DNA of 16,746 nucleotides from Candidatus Methylomirabilota bacterium (GCA_028869615.1 JAGWRQ010000024.1:1-16746); one strand, 5' to 3'; shown: positions 1 through 7,671, numbered from the stretch's first letter. Notes: a model not told the origin generated them from the sequence alone. A program made the numbers and translations.

Positions 1-1769
1 CCCTCGGCAGGCTGGGCGCTGGTCACCAGGATCGACTTTGGAGGGGAGCCGGGGGATGAGAAGAGCAGCGAGGTTCTCAGCGTCCGAAACGCCTCGGTGA
101 GCGCGGAACGGAGGTCGCTGTGCGTGACTAACGCAAAGGCTGGCTTGCCGTTGGAAGCCCCGTTGTTGCCGTGTTGCGACCGGTTCCCGCGCGCCGGTCG
201 AACGGCCGCCGAGGAGAGCGATGGAATGAGCGCCAGGCTCGGGATGCCGAGGGTTCGCTCCAGATCGTCCGGGCCCTTGACGGTATTGTCCAGGTAGTCA
301 AAGAAGAAGGCCATGCCGATGGCGACAGTCAGTCCCAGGACGATGCCCAGCGCGATATTCCTGGTCTTGTTCGGGCTGAACGGGACCATCGGGGTCTCGG
401 CAGCGTCTACGACCTGGATATTACTCGCTGCAAGCCCCTGGGAGATACCCGCCTGCTTTTGGCGCTCAAGAATGCCGCTATACAGTTGACGATTGGTATC
501 GACATCACGCTTTAAGAGATCGTACTGGATGAAGTCCTGATTCAACTTGACGGCAAGACGCTTCTGCTCGTCCACGGCCGTCTGCAGCATTTTTTCCTTC
601 CTGATCGCTGCCTCATACTCTTGCTTGATGGCATCGACGATCCGGCGAATCTCCGTGTCCAGCCGACGCTTGATCTGGGTAATCCCTTCGCGCATCCGGA
701 CCATCTTGGGGTAGCTGGGTTTATAGGTCTCGTTCAGACGTTGGTACTCGGAGTCCAGTTTGTAGTACTCGGTCTTCAGGCTGGAAATCATGGAGTTTTC
801 CAGGACAGCCGGGATCGAATCGAACCGCATCCCCAGGCTCTGACGGTACAGCGCCTCCCTGGCGATCCGCTCCCCTTGGGCCTTTGTCAACGTCTCGCTC
901 AAATCGACCAGTTTTGTCGTGACGATATCTTTCTTTTCCCCGATGGTCAGGATCTCCTTCTGTTTGGCGAATTCATGGAGTTTGGCTTCCGATTGTTCGA
1001 GCTTGTCTCGCACATCCTGAAGCTGCTTCAAAAGCCACTCCTCGGCCTGTGAGGCAGCGCTGTATTTCATGTCGAGCGTGTGATCGATGAAGGCCTTGGC
1101 CCAGGTATTGGCCAGGAGAGAGGAGAGAGCAGGGGAGGGGGTGGTGAAGGAAATTTTCACCAGGTTCGTTGTCCGGACCGGTTCCACCGTCAGCATGTCC
1201 AGCAGCGCGTCAACCTTGCGGGCGCTTACCTGCTCCTCAGTGAGACCTGTGCCTGACTCTGATCGTGGAGCGGTCTCGATCGCCTCCGAGGGTTTCGAGG
1301 AACGGGACGCGAAAAGATCAGTGATCCAGGCAAGCCGGATGCCTGTCGCGCCGGCAGAATCGGACACCGCCGGGCCCAGCGCGATCGGCTGACCGCTCGC
1401 CTTGAGCGTTTCGATCACCCGCTTTGCCAAGCTGCGACTTTGCAGTAGTTTCTGCTGGGTGCCCTTGAATTCGAGATCTTGGTTCTGGTGTCCAGGGGAC
1501 CCGATCTCTTGGAAGGAAAGGATCTGAGGCCGTTCATAATCGATCTTGAGACTGGCAGTGGCTCGATAGGTAGGGGTGAGACTGAAGGTATAGATCGTGG
1601 CGGTGGTCACGATCATGGCGAAGAAGGTGAGGACGATCCAGCGGTGCTTCAGGATGATCCGCCAGTAATCGCGGAGGTGCGTCTCTTGGTCTTGCTGGAG
1701 GTAATAGCGCTGGAGCAGGAGGTCGCGTGGAGTAGGCGGACCGCTCTCCGCTTTGACTAAGGCATCCAT
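1..1769 (-). CDS. Wzz/BY-kinase polysaccharide chain-length and export protein (3' end cut by window edge)
   Basis: I read this frame from the complement: ATG at 1769, open to the window edge (589 codons, no stop). It encodes an inner-membrane polysaccharide co-polymerase of the Wzc/ExoP/GumC type, which sets chain length and drives export of exopolysaccharide. TM1 lies at about residues 44-64, just after HRWIVL. A long periplasmic Wzz domain with charged, coiled-coil-prone stretches follows. The family Pro/Asn-rich segment (VPFSPNKTRN) leads into TM2 at about 471-492. A cytoplasmic tyrosine-kinase domain then begins with TEAFRTLRTSLLFS, and the frame stops at VTSAQPAEG, directly before the expected GKT of Walker A. 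Full family members have roughly 700-800 residues, so the catalytic core and Tyr-rich tail lie outside. The start is supported by a strong SD (AAAGGAGGT, complement of 1781-1789) 11 nt upstream. It follows the Wza-type gene by about 70 nt. Confidence 0.9.
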   Translation of the reverse strand, partial: MDALVKAESGPPTPRDLLLQRYYLQQDQETHLRDYWRIILKHRWIVLTFFAMIVTTATIYTFSLTPTYRATASLKIDYERPQILSFQEIGSPGHQNQDLEFKGTQQKLLQSRSLAKRVIETLKASGQPIALGPAVSDSAGATGIRLAWITDLFASRSSKPSEAIETAPRSESGTGLTEEQVSARKVDALLDMLTVEPVRTTNLVKISFTTPSPALSSLLANTWAKAFIDHTLDMKYSAASQAEEWLLKQLQDVRDKLEQSEAKLHEFAKQKEILTIGEKKDIVTTKLVDLSETLTKAQGERIAREALYRQSLGMRFDSIPAVLENSMISSLKTEYYKLDSEYQRLNETYKPSYPKMVRMREGITQIKRRLDTEIRRIVDAIKQEYEAAIRKEKMLQTAVDEQKRLAVKLNQDFIQYDLLKRDVDTNRQLYSGILERQKQAGISQGLAASNIQVVDAAETPMVPFSPNKTRNIALGIVLGLTVAIGMAFFFDYLDNTVKGPDDLERTLGIPSLALIPSLSSAAVRPARGNRSQHGNNGASNGKPAFALVTHSDLRSALTEAFRTLRTSLLFSSPGSPPKSILVTSAQPAE

Positions 1770-1838
1770 GTGGTAATGCCACCTCCTTTGCTGTGCATCG
1801 GCGCGGACCGCTTCTTTTGCATTGTAGCAGGGTGGCGC

Positions 1839-2870
1839 TTAGAAGGCAGCTCCGGCCGATAATCCAACGCGGATAACCGCCTTGAAGAAGTCGATGGCGC
1901 CATAGAGCGCAGCCTTGGGACCGCTGGTGCCCACGAAGACCACATCGTTTTTCTGAATGATGAGTCCCGGCCTCTCTTCCTGCTTCACCTGGTTGACGTT
2001 GATCCTGAATACCTCGTTGTTGGACCCGCTCACCCGTAACACTTCAATATCGGTCAGATCGGCGTCCTCTTTCAACCCCTCACCGAAATAGATGGCTTGG
2101 TCGACGGTGAGTTTTCCTTTGATGGGATAGGACCCGGGCTTCTTGACGGCGCCCCCGAGCAGGAAATCTCCGGACTTCGGCACGCTGATGACGTCTCCAG
2201 CGCTTACCTTCACATTCATAGAAGGGTCGAGACCTGCCAGCAGTTGCTCCAGGTCGATCTTGAGGAGCGCTCCTGAGTTCGATGGACCCGTTTCTGCGCC
2301 GGCGCTTTTGCGCAGGATATAGACAACCTGATCCGCATCCTTACTGAGCCCTCCGGCTAGGGCCAGCATATCGATAAGCGTTCGCCGTTCGCTCACCTCG
2401 TAGACACCGGGCTTATTGACTTCCCCCAGGACGGCGACGCGCTGGCTCTTGTACTCCTCGATAAAGACGCTCACCTGGGGATCGTAGAGATACTTTTCGC
2501 CGAGGAGATCGGCGAGTGCACCCTCAAGCCGGTGTGCGGTGAGCCCCCGGACCTTGATCGTGCCCACCAATGGGAGTCTGATGAATCCCTCTATCCCCAC
2601 CCGCACCTTCACCTTGTCCAACTCGCTCACATCAAGCACTGAGACGACAAGAAGGTCCCCGGCCCCTATCACGTAATCTCCACCAAATCCATCCTCTTGT
2701 TGTTGTACGGTGGTGTTAATGATCTTGCTATTCAGGGCGACGCTGCCCACCTGTTCAGAGGATTTTGAGACGGACGCCATGGCGAGAAGGGTTTCTCTTG
2801 AGGGTCCGGTCGATGCGCAGCCGGCGGCCAGGATACCCAAGCCGATACAGAGCATGTAGCCTTGCTTCAT
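1839..2870 (-). CDS. Wza-type polysaccharide export outer-membrane lipoprotein with SLBB domains
   Basis: 343 residues from ATG 2870. The product forms the outer-membrane or periplasmic export channel that works with the Wzz/kinase protein downstream. The N-terminus is a lipoprotein signal (MKQGYMLCIGLGILAAGC) with the lipidated Cys at residue 18. The next residue is Ala, not Asp, which fits outer-membrane sorting under the E. coli rule. The Poly_export domain starts near YVIGAGDLLVVSVLD and contains RLPLVGTIKVRGLT. Two SLBB-like segments follow: VAVLGEVNKPGVYEV with LALAGGLSKDAD, then LLGGAVKKPGSYPI with YFGEGLKEDAD. The C-terminus (LYGAIDFFKAVIRVGL) looks amphipathic and could be the membrane-spanning helix seen in Wza. 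A GTG at 2888 would add six residues. I prefer the ATG because it begins a typical signal peptide and has AAGGTGAG about 14 nt upstream, though that spacing is long. It lies 57 nt after the FecR-domain gene. Confidence 0.92.
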   Translation of the reverse strand: MKQGYMLCIGLGILAAGCASTGPSRETLLAMASVSKSSEQVGSVALNSKIINTTVQQQEDGFGGDYVIGAGDLLVVSVLDVSELDKVKVRVGIEGFIRLPLVGTIKVRGLTAHRLEGALADLLGEKYLYDPQVSVFIEEYKSQRVAVLGEVNKPGVYEVSERRTLIDMLALAGGLSKDADQVVYILRKSAGAETGPSNSGALLKIDLEQLLAGLDPSMNVKVSAGDVISVPKSGDFLLGGAVKKPGSYPIKGKLTVDQAIYFGEGLKEDADLTDIEVLRVSGSNNEVFRINVNQVKQEERPGLIIQKNDVVFVGTSGPKAALYGAIDFFKAVIRVGLSAGAAF

Positions 2871-2927
2871 CACAGGCGCGTCTCTCACCTTCGTGAAGGG
2901 ACAGGTGTGAGTTTTGGCTCCGGCTGA

Positions 2928-3791
2928 CTAGGGAGTAGAAGAGCTTGACGAGAAGTTCATGCCAAGTCCTACCCCTAATCCAACCGCGGCCAGGCCTACG
3001 GCAAGTCCCACAGCCGTCTCCGTCCCGATGCCTGTCCCGGTTTCCACAATCGGCGCCTCTTCGACTGCAGCGTCGACGGTATCGGTCACAGAACCCGCTC
3101 CGGCGGCTGCTTCATCCGGGAGCGCCTGTGCGAGCATGACACCAAAACCAGGCTCGGGCGCGCCTACCAGAGGGATGTAGACGCTTTGACCGGCCTTCAC
3201 GATATGAAGACCCGGATCATTCGCCGACTTGGCGAGCATCTCGCCCTGTTGAAGTCCGATGCGGGAGCCCCCTTGCTTGTTTACGGTAATCTCTCCCACG
3301 GGGTCCGCAGCGGACAACGTGGACGCCTTCGCTTTCAGAGCAGTGGGACGATCACCCATGTTGCCGTTCTCGGTCTGATAGCGGACGGTTGGGGTCACGA
3401 ACGTCGCGCGGGATGAGGTAGACACCCTGAAGAGGACCTTGCCGACGGCAATTTTCACGACGGGCGCCGTCCGTGATCCAGACAGGCCGACCAGTGTTCG
3501 CGGCTGAAGTTCAAACTGGGTGCCGTCTTTCAGGAGCACCGATGCTGTTCCCTGTCCGGTCCGTATCATGGTTCCTTCATATATCGGGTTGGACGAGGCC
3601 GGTAGCGTGGCCCACTGCGTGCCGTCTATGGCCATCTGGGCTCCTTTTGCCCCGGTCGCCAACCCCAGTGGCGGTTCTGCAGCCTGCGCAGTGGGTGGTA
3701 CGATCGCAGCCATAGACCAGACCAGGAAACTGGCAAGAGTTGTGTACGTGCAGCGGGTCAGGAAGAGACGATCATGGCACGTGATATGCAT
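2928..3791 (-). CDS. Secreted FecR-domain protein at the head of the EPS export operon
   Basis: 287 residues, ATG at 3791 with SD AAGGAGG 7 nt upstream. A Sec signal peptide covers about residues 1-38: a basic start, a hydrophobic core around TTLASFLVWSMAAIV, and a PTAQAA cleavage region. A FecR-like beta domain follows at about 68-145, with EGTMIRTGQGTASVLLKDG, then VKIAVGKVLFRVS and ATFVTPTV. A second segment at about 165-215 (GEITVNKQGG, QQGEMLAKS, VKAGQSVYIPL) resembles another beta hairpin set. The tail is odd: a Gly/Val/Leu/Ala stretch at 260-278 ends in Asn-Phe, five Ser, Thr-Pro, with no basic residues after it. FecR domains were named for the anti-sigma/sensor protein FecR, but free-standing secreted versions in EPS loci have no settled role. 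No partner sigma factor is visible here, so a structural or sensory envelope role is an inference. Confidence 0.8.
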   Translation of the reverse strand: MHITCHDRLFLTRCTYTTLASFLVWSMAAIVPPTAQAAEPPLGLATGAKGAQMAIDGTQWATLPASSNPIYEGTMIRTGQGTASVLLKDGTQFELQPRTLVGLSGSRTAPVVKIAVGKVLFRVSTSSRATFVTPTVRYQTENGNMGDRPTALKAKASTLSAADPVGEITVNKQGGSRIGLQQGEMLAKSANDPGLHIVKAGQSVYIPLVGAPEPGFGVMLAQALPDEAAAGAGSVTDTVDAAVEEAPIVETGTGIGTETAVGLAVGLAAVGLGVGLGMNFSSSSSTP

Positions 3792-3910
3792 TATCCGTCC
3801 TCCTTTTTAAGGTGAGTCAACCTACGCGGGGCATATGCATGAACTGTCGCATCGCGCGTCCACGTGGCGTATCTAAGGAGTGTCGCAATAAATCCCCATG
3901 CGTATGCAGA

Positions 3911-3928
3911 ATCCCCTACATGAGGGAT
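3911..3928. promoter_or_regulatory. Imperfect inverted repeat overlapping the EPS transcription start region
   Basis: ATCCC and GGGAT arms flank CTACATGA. The arms extend to ATCCCCT/AGGGAT if one C is bulged. The element lies at the downstream edge of the -10 of the leftward promoter, over the predicted start of transcription. That is a typical place for a repressor operator, or it could form a 5'-terminal hairpin. The evidence is positional only. Confidence 0.35.
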
Positions 3929-3957
3929 CATATAAACCTCTGCAAACTAAATGTCAA
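3927..3957 (-). promoter_or_regulatory. Sigma70-like promoter for the leftward EPS operon
   Basis: On the minus strand a perfect -35 TTGACA (complement of 3952-3957) is followed after 17 nt by TATATG (complement of 3929-3934). An alternative -10, TATGAT, has 19-nt spacing. Transcription would start near 3920, giving a leader of about 130 nt before the FecR-domain gene's ATG at 3791. The promoter sits inside the AT-rich core, which suits melting. I saw no sigma54-type GG-N10-GC element with correct spacing. Confidence 0.6.
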
Positions 3958-4227
3958 GCAGATTATTTTACTCTATATTTTATAATGAACAATAAATAAG
4001 GTCATGTATTAATAACATATGCTCATTAATAGCTGTATTTACTGATGTTAGTGTGTGATATCTTTTCATATGCTGTGGAATCACTGTGATGATCCGCAGC
4101 GGCGCGCCTGTGGTGTCGCTCTCGATTGTTATCGATCGCATCATGCGCCAGCGCCGACTTCTGGAAGCGTATTGAGGTCGGCCGGTGGGGACGGTGCGCT
4201 GATTGACTTGCTGAGTGAAATGCGTGC

Positions 4228-4243
4228 AATTGGGCGCGCAATT
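4228..4243. promoter_or_regulatory. Inverted repeat immediately upstream of the tilS -35 box
   Basis: AATTG and CAATT form perfect 5-bp arms around GGCGCG, 4 nt upstream of the TTGACA of the rightward promoter. A palindrome just upstream of a -35 could be an activator or repressor site. Nothing ties it to a specific regulator, and short arms can arise by chance. Confidence 0.3.
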
Positions 4244-4247
4244 TGTA

Positions 4248-4276
4248 TTGACAGAGGCGTGGGGGCTTACTAGAGT
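4248..4276 (+). promoter_or_regulatory. Sigma70-like promoter for tilS
   Basis: A perfect -35 TTGACA (4248-4253), a 17-nt spacer and TAGAGT (4271-4276, four of six consensus positions) form a good housekeeping promoter. Transcription would begin near 4283, leaving a leader of about 50 nt before the tilS ATG at 4336. It is the best plus-strand promoter upstream of the long rightward gene set. Confidence 0.65.
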
Positions 4277-4335
4277 AGACGCAAAAGCTATCAGCGGCGG
4301 ATGGCCGATGGAGGCTGGTTTACGGTTTCTATTCG

Positions 4336-5748
4336 ATGAGGGACCGACTGCTTAATAAAGCTCAAGAGACGATCGACCGGCATCGGATGCTGGCAGCGGG
4401 AGAGACGATCGTCCTCGCCGTCTCGGGCGGCGTGGATTCGATGGTCATGCTCCACCTGCTGCTCTGCCTTCGCACCCGCTATCACACCTCACTCCATGTC
4501 GCCCACCTGAACCACGACCTCCGCGGGACGGAGTCGGCCGAGGCGGCCGACTTTGTGCGTCGCCAATGCGAGGTGTATCAGATTCCTGTAACCATTATGA
4601 GGGCCGACGGGAGGGCGTTGCGGGACCGGGAATCGGGCTCGCTTCAGGCCGCCGCCCGGGATCTCCGTTACCGATTTCTCGAACAGGTGGCGGACGAGCA
4701 GGGAGCCGATAGAATCGCCTTGGGTCATCACCGTGACGATCAGGCCGAGACGGTCCTGATGAACCTGCTCCGGGGGTCCGGAGTCGGGGGGCTTGGAGGG
4801 ATCCCGCCCGTCAGAGGCCGGATCATCCGCCCGTTGATCGACTGCTCACGGGAGGAGATTGAGAAATATGCGCGGAAGGAGGGGATCCCGTACGTTGAGG
4901 ACTCCTCGAATCAGAGCCTCTCGTACAGTCGGAACCGGATTCGGCTGGAACTCCTGCCGGAGCTGGCGAAGCGGTATAATCCGCGCGTCGTCCATGCCCT
5001 GGCGAATGCAGCCACGATCCTTGAAACTGAGGATGCACTGTTGGACGGGATGGCCGACAAAGAGCTGTGTGCTGTCCTGATCTCGCGATCGCGTGACACG
5101 TTGATGCTGTCCATTCCCCGCACGGTCACCTTTCCCAGCGCCCTGCGGTGGCGCATCATCCGGCGAGCCGCCGAAGAGCTGCGAGCGGGCCATCCGGGAT
5201 TGACCTTCCAACAGACGTTGGCCATTGATCGACTGTTGATGACAAAGGACGCGAAGGGCGCCATTCACGCGCCGGGTAGGTTGCGCGTACGGAGAGTAGG
5301 CGACGGCATCGTCCTTGCGGTGGGCGAGGGACCGGTGAGAGGTCGCATTGTACCGTGCCCCCTCGTCGTTCCGGGTGTCACAGTCATTCCGGGATCGTCA
5401 TTCAGCCTTCGAAGCGAGCTGCTGGAAAGGCGGGCGATGGACGAACTCGCTCCGGATGCCTGGACCGCTCTCCTGGATGCCGACCGCACCGGATTACAAT
5501 TGCACGTGAGGGGATGGGAGGGCGGTGACCGATTCGTCCCCCTCGGGATGAGTGGCCGGAAAAAGCTCCAAGACTTCTTTGTGGACGCAAAGGTGCCGCG
5601 CGATCAACGCGGAAGCGTCCCGCTGGTGGTGTCAGATGGTCGGATCGCATGGGTTGTGGGCTTTCGAGTGGACGAACGGTTTAAGGTGGCCGATTCGACG
5701 CGGCGCGTCCTTCGGGTGCGCGCAGCCACTACGGGTATTTTGCGTTGA
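4336..5748 (+). CDS. tilS: tRNA(Ile)-lysidine synthase
   Basis: 470 residues, complete. TilS uses ATP to attach lysine to C34 of the CAU-anticodon tRNA-Ile2, converting it to lysidine so that it reads AUA and is charged with Ile. The N-type PP-loop SGGVDS is at residues 30-35. It is followed by LHVAHLNHDLRG and the family signature LGHHRDDQAETVLMNLLRG, then the SRNRIRLELLPEL segment. The C-terminal TilS domain is present (GGDRFVPLGMSGRKKLQDFFVDAKVPR and GRIAWVVGFRVD; each part is normal for the family), so the long, E. coli-like form is intact. The ATG lacks a close SD; GGAGG about 20 nt upstream is too far. A CTG at 4315 is the only upstream in-frame alternative I see before a stop. It is transcribed from the promoter at 4248-4276, and the ftsH promoter overlaps its last codons. 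Confidence 0.95.
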   Translation: MRDRLLNKAQETIDRHRMLAAGETIVLAVSGGVDSMVMLHLLLCLRTRYHTSLHVAHLNHDLRGTESAEAADFVRRQCEVYQIPVTIMRADGRALRDRESGSLQAAARDLRYRFLEQVADEQGADRIALGHHRDDQAETVLMNLLRGSGVGGLGGIPPVRGRIIRPLIDCSREEIEKYARKEGIPYVEDSSNQSLSYSRNRIRLELLPELAKRYNPRVVHALANAATILETEDALLDGMADKELCAVLISRSRDTLMLSIPRTVTFPSALRWRIIRRAAEELRAGHPGLTFQQTLAIDRLLMTKDAKGAIHAPGRLRVRRVGDGIVLAVGEGPVRGRIVPCPLVVPGVTVIPGSSFSLRSELLERRAMDELAPDAWTALLDADRTGLQLHVRGWEGGDRFVPLGMSGRKKLQDFFVDAKVPRDQRGSVPLVVSDGRIAWVVGFRVDERFKVADSTRRVLRVRAATTGILR

Positions 5749-5755
5749 AAACGCA
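5741..5755 (+). terminator. Short perfect hairpin with nearby T-run at the tilS stop codon
   Basis: TGCGTT and AACGCA pair perfectly (6 bp) around a GAA loop, spanning the last tilS codons and its TGA. A TTTTT run begins at 5761, five bases after the stem. The stem is short and the T-run is offset, so this is at best a weak terminator. It coincides with the -35 box of the ftsH promoter. Confidence 0.3.
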
Positions 5756-5773
5756 CAAGCTTTTTGTTATAAA
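5745..5773 (+). promoter_or_regulatory. Sigma70-like promoter for ftsH
   Basis: TTGAAA (5745-5750), exactly 17 nt, then TATAAA (5768-5773): five of six consensus positions in each box. Transcription would start around 5780, about 68 nt before the TTG start of ftsH. I saw no sigma32-type CCCAT -10 element, so heat-shock control like that of E. coli ftsH is not evident from the sequence. Confidence 0.65.
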
Positions 5774-5847
5774 TAGTTACAATACCAAGGGTCATATGCA
5801 TTGACTTGCTGGGTGAGGGAAAGCGTGTGGCTGGAGGAGGTAAAAGG

Positions 5848-7659
5848 TTGAATCCGTTTTTTAAGAATCTGGCGCTGTGGCTTGTTGTCGGATTGATCAT
5901 GGTGCTGGTTTTCAATATGTTCAGCCAGAACCAGCCACAGGAAAAGGAGATGATCTTCAGCGACTTTATGGCCAAAGTCACCAAGGGTGAGGTTGCGGAG
6001 GTCATCGTCAAGGGCGCGGATATTAAGGGCAAGCTCACCAGCGGCGAAATCTTCCGGACATATGCCGCTGACGACAAGGATATGATTTCGGAGTTGCGGC
6101 AGAAAGGGGTTCGGATCATTGCGAGACCGGTTGACGGCAATCCCTGGTATGTCAACATGCTGCTCTCATGGCTTCCAATGCTGCTGTTTATCGGAGTATG
6201 GGTCTTCTTCATGCGGCAGATGCAGGGTGGAGGCGTGAAGGCCCTCTCGTTTGGTAAGAGTCGGGCGCGCCTGTTGTCCGACAAGCAAAATAAGGTGACC
6301 TTTGCCGATGTCGCGGGCGCGGACGAGGCCAAAGAGGAGTTACGGGAGATCATTGAGTTTCTGAAGGACCCGCCGAAGTTTCAGAAGCTGGGCGGAAGGA
6401 TCCCCAAGGGTGTCTTACTCATGGGTCCCCCTGGTACGGGTAAAACGCTGCTGGCGCGGGCCATCGCAGGCGAGGCCAATGCCCCATTTTTCAGCATCTC
6501 AGGTTCTGACTTCGTAGAGATGTTCGTCGGCGTCGGCGCCTCGCGTGTGCGGGATCTGTTTGACCAGGGCAAGAAGCATGCCCCTTGTATCATCTTTATG
6601 GACGAGATCGACGCCGTAGGCAGGCATCGGGGCGCAGGTCTCGGTGGCGGTCACGACGAGCGGGAGCAGACCTTGAATCAGCTCTTGGTCGAGATGGACG
6701 GCTTCGAGTCGAACGACGGGGTCATCTTGGTCGCAGCGACCAATCGCCCCGATGTCCTGGATCCGGCGCTGCTCCGGCCCGGACGGTTCGATCGCCAGGT
6801 TGTGGTGGCGAGACCCGACCTCAAGGGTCGCGAAGGCATCCTGCGCGTCCATACGAAAAAGATTCCGATTGACGCCGACGTTGACCTGACACTCCTGGCG
6901 CGCGGGACGCCCGGCTTTTCCGGGGCTGATTTGGCCAACCTCGTCAACGAGGCAGCCCTGTTGGCTGCCCGGCAAAACAAGAAGACCGTGTGTATGGTGG
7001 ACTTCGAGAACGCCAAAGACAAAGTACTCATGGGTGTAGAGCGAAAGAGTATCGTCATCAGCGAGCAGGAGCGCACGGTGACCGCCTATCATGAGGCCGG
7101 ACATACCCTGGTGGCGAAGGTCCTCCCCGGAACCGATCCGATTCACAAGGTGACGATTATTCCGCGAGGCAGAGCGCTCGGCATGACCCAACAGTTGCCC
7201 ATCGACGAGAAGCATAACTACGCCAAGGAGTACCTCCTCAACGAGATCGCCATCATGATGGGCGGACGTGTTGCGGAGGAGTTGGTCATCGGTCAGATTA
7301 CGACCGGGGCAGGGAACGACATCGAGCGGGCAACTGATCTGGCCCGGAAGATGGTGTGCGAGTGGGGCATGAGCGAGAGGCTTGGCCCTCTCACATTCGG
7401 CAAGCGCGAAGAGATGATTTTTTTGGGCCGGGAGATCGCCCAGCATCAGGATTATAGCGAACATACGGCGGTAGAGATCGATCAAGAGGTCAAACAGATC
7501 GTCATGGCGAACTACGAAAAGGCCAAGGCGCTGATTATCGAGCGAATCGGTATCCTGCATGCCTTGGCCAAGGCCCTGCTGGAAACCGAGGTGCTCGACG
7601 GCTTTCAGATCGATGCTATCGTGAACGGAGCTTCCGCCCCGGCCCAGGCGCGCGTCTAA
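5848..7659 (+). CDS. ftsH: ATP-dependent zinc metalloprotease FtsH
   Basis: 603 residues from TTG 5848. FtsH is a hexameric inner-membrane AAA+ protease that degrades misassembled membrane proteins and regulatory substrates. TM1 is at about residues 8-26. A periplasmic domain follows, then TM2 ([18 protein letters not shown]). Walker A GPPGTGKT is at 193-200 and Walker B FMDEID has D252/E253. The second region of homology follows ([20 protein letters not shown]). The zinc site HEAGH is at 415-419, with the third ligand D491 in [10 protein letters not shown]. The frame stays open to a TTG at 5806, but an SD (GGAGGAGGT, 5833-5841) sits 6 nt before TTG 5848. That start gives the family-typical opening [13 protein letters not shown]. 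The length is normal. It has its own promoter behind tilS and precedes folP by 120 nt, as in the E. coli ftsH-folP pair. Confidence 0.97.
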   Translation: MNPFFKNLALWLVVGLIMVLVFNMFSQNQPQEKEMIFSDFMAKVTKGEVAEVIVKGADIKGKLTSGEIFRTYAADDKDMISELRQKGVRIIARPVDGNPWYVNMLLSWLPMLLFIGVWVFFMRQMQGGGVKALSFGKSRARLLSDKQNKVTFADVAGADEAKEELREIIEFLKDPPKFQKLGGRIPKGVLLMGPPGTGKTLLARAIAGEANAPFFSISGSDFVEMFVGVGASRVRDLFDQGKKHAPCIIFMDEIDAVGRHRGAGLGGGHDEREQTLNQLLVEMDGFESNDGVILVAATNRPDVLDPALLRPGRFDRQVVVARPDLKGREGILRVHTKKIPIDADVDLTLLARGTPGFSGADLANLVNEAALLAARQNKKTVCMVDFENAKDKVLMGVERKSIVISEQERTVTAYHEAGHTLVAKVLPGTDPIHKVTIIPRGRALGMTQQLPIDEKHNYAKEYLLNEIAIMMGGRVAEELVIGQITTGAGNDIERATDLARKMVCEWGMSERLGPLTFGKREEMIFLGREIAQHQDYSEHTAVEIDQEVKQIVMANYEKAKALIIERIGILHALAKALLETEVLDGFQIDAIVNGASAPAQARV

Positions 7660-7671
7660 GACGTCGCTCTC

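Larger units (their letters stand above)
3792..4335. other. Divergent intergenic control region with AT-rich core
   Basis: No gene here is convincing. The stretch from about 3935 to 4080 is strikingly AT-rich compared with the GC-rich genes on both sides. Its TATAAT at 3981-3986 on the plus strand has no -35 partner at suitable spacing. The leftward side holds the EPS leader of about 130 nt, with palindromes GCATATGC (3832-3839) and CCACGTGG (3860-3867). The rightward side holds a palindrome (CGCATCATGCG, about 4138-4148) and the tilS promoter. Open frames of about 70 codons occur on both strands around 4026-4273, but they lack an SD and recognisable composition. I saw no riboswitch, 6S, SRP or tmRNA signature, no DnaA-box cluster and no tRNA. 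Confidence 0.7.

Noticed and set aside
97..1760. Several plus-strand open frames of 66-143 codons
   Set aside because: They are opposite the continuous minus-strand Wzz/kinase frame, which has membrane segments, family motifs and a strong SD.
1815..1840. TACAAT-like -10 on the minus strand before the Wzz/kinase gene
   Set aside because: No credible -35 at the right distance; the gene is better explained as part of the upstream operon.
3840..3880. Sigma54-type promoter in the EPS leader
   Set aside because: The best GG...GC pair has 9 rather than 10 intervening bases and lacks the surrounding consensus.
3981..3986. TATAAT on the plus strand in the AT-rich core
   Set aside because: No -35-like hexamer at 16-18 nt upstream; such hexamers are expected in AT-rich DNA.
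3935..4080. Replication origin in the AT-rich segment
   Set aside because: No cluster of DnaA boxes and no dnaA, dnaN, gidA or rpmH nearby.
4026..4241. Small minus-strand frame (71 codons) in the divergent region
   Set aside because: No SD, low-complexity Ser/His/Arg composition and no support from context.
4055..4273. Small plus-strand frame (72 codons) upstream of tilS
   Set aside because: GTG start without SD, it runs through the predicted tilS promoter, and its composition is not protein-like.
5806..5847. 14-residue N-terminal extension of FtsH from TTG 5806
   Set aside because: The strong SD at 5833-5841 lies inside the extension and points to TTG 5848, which gives the family-typical N-terminus.
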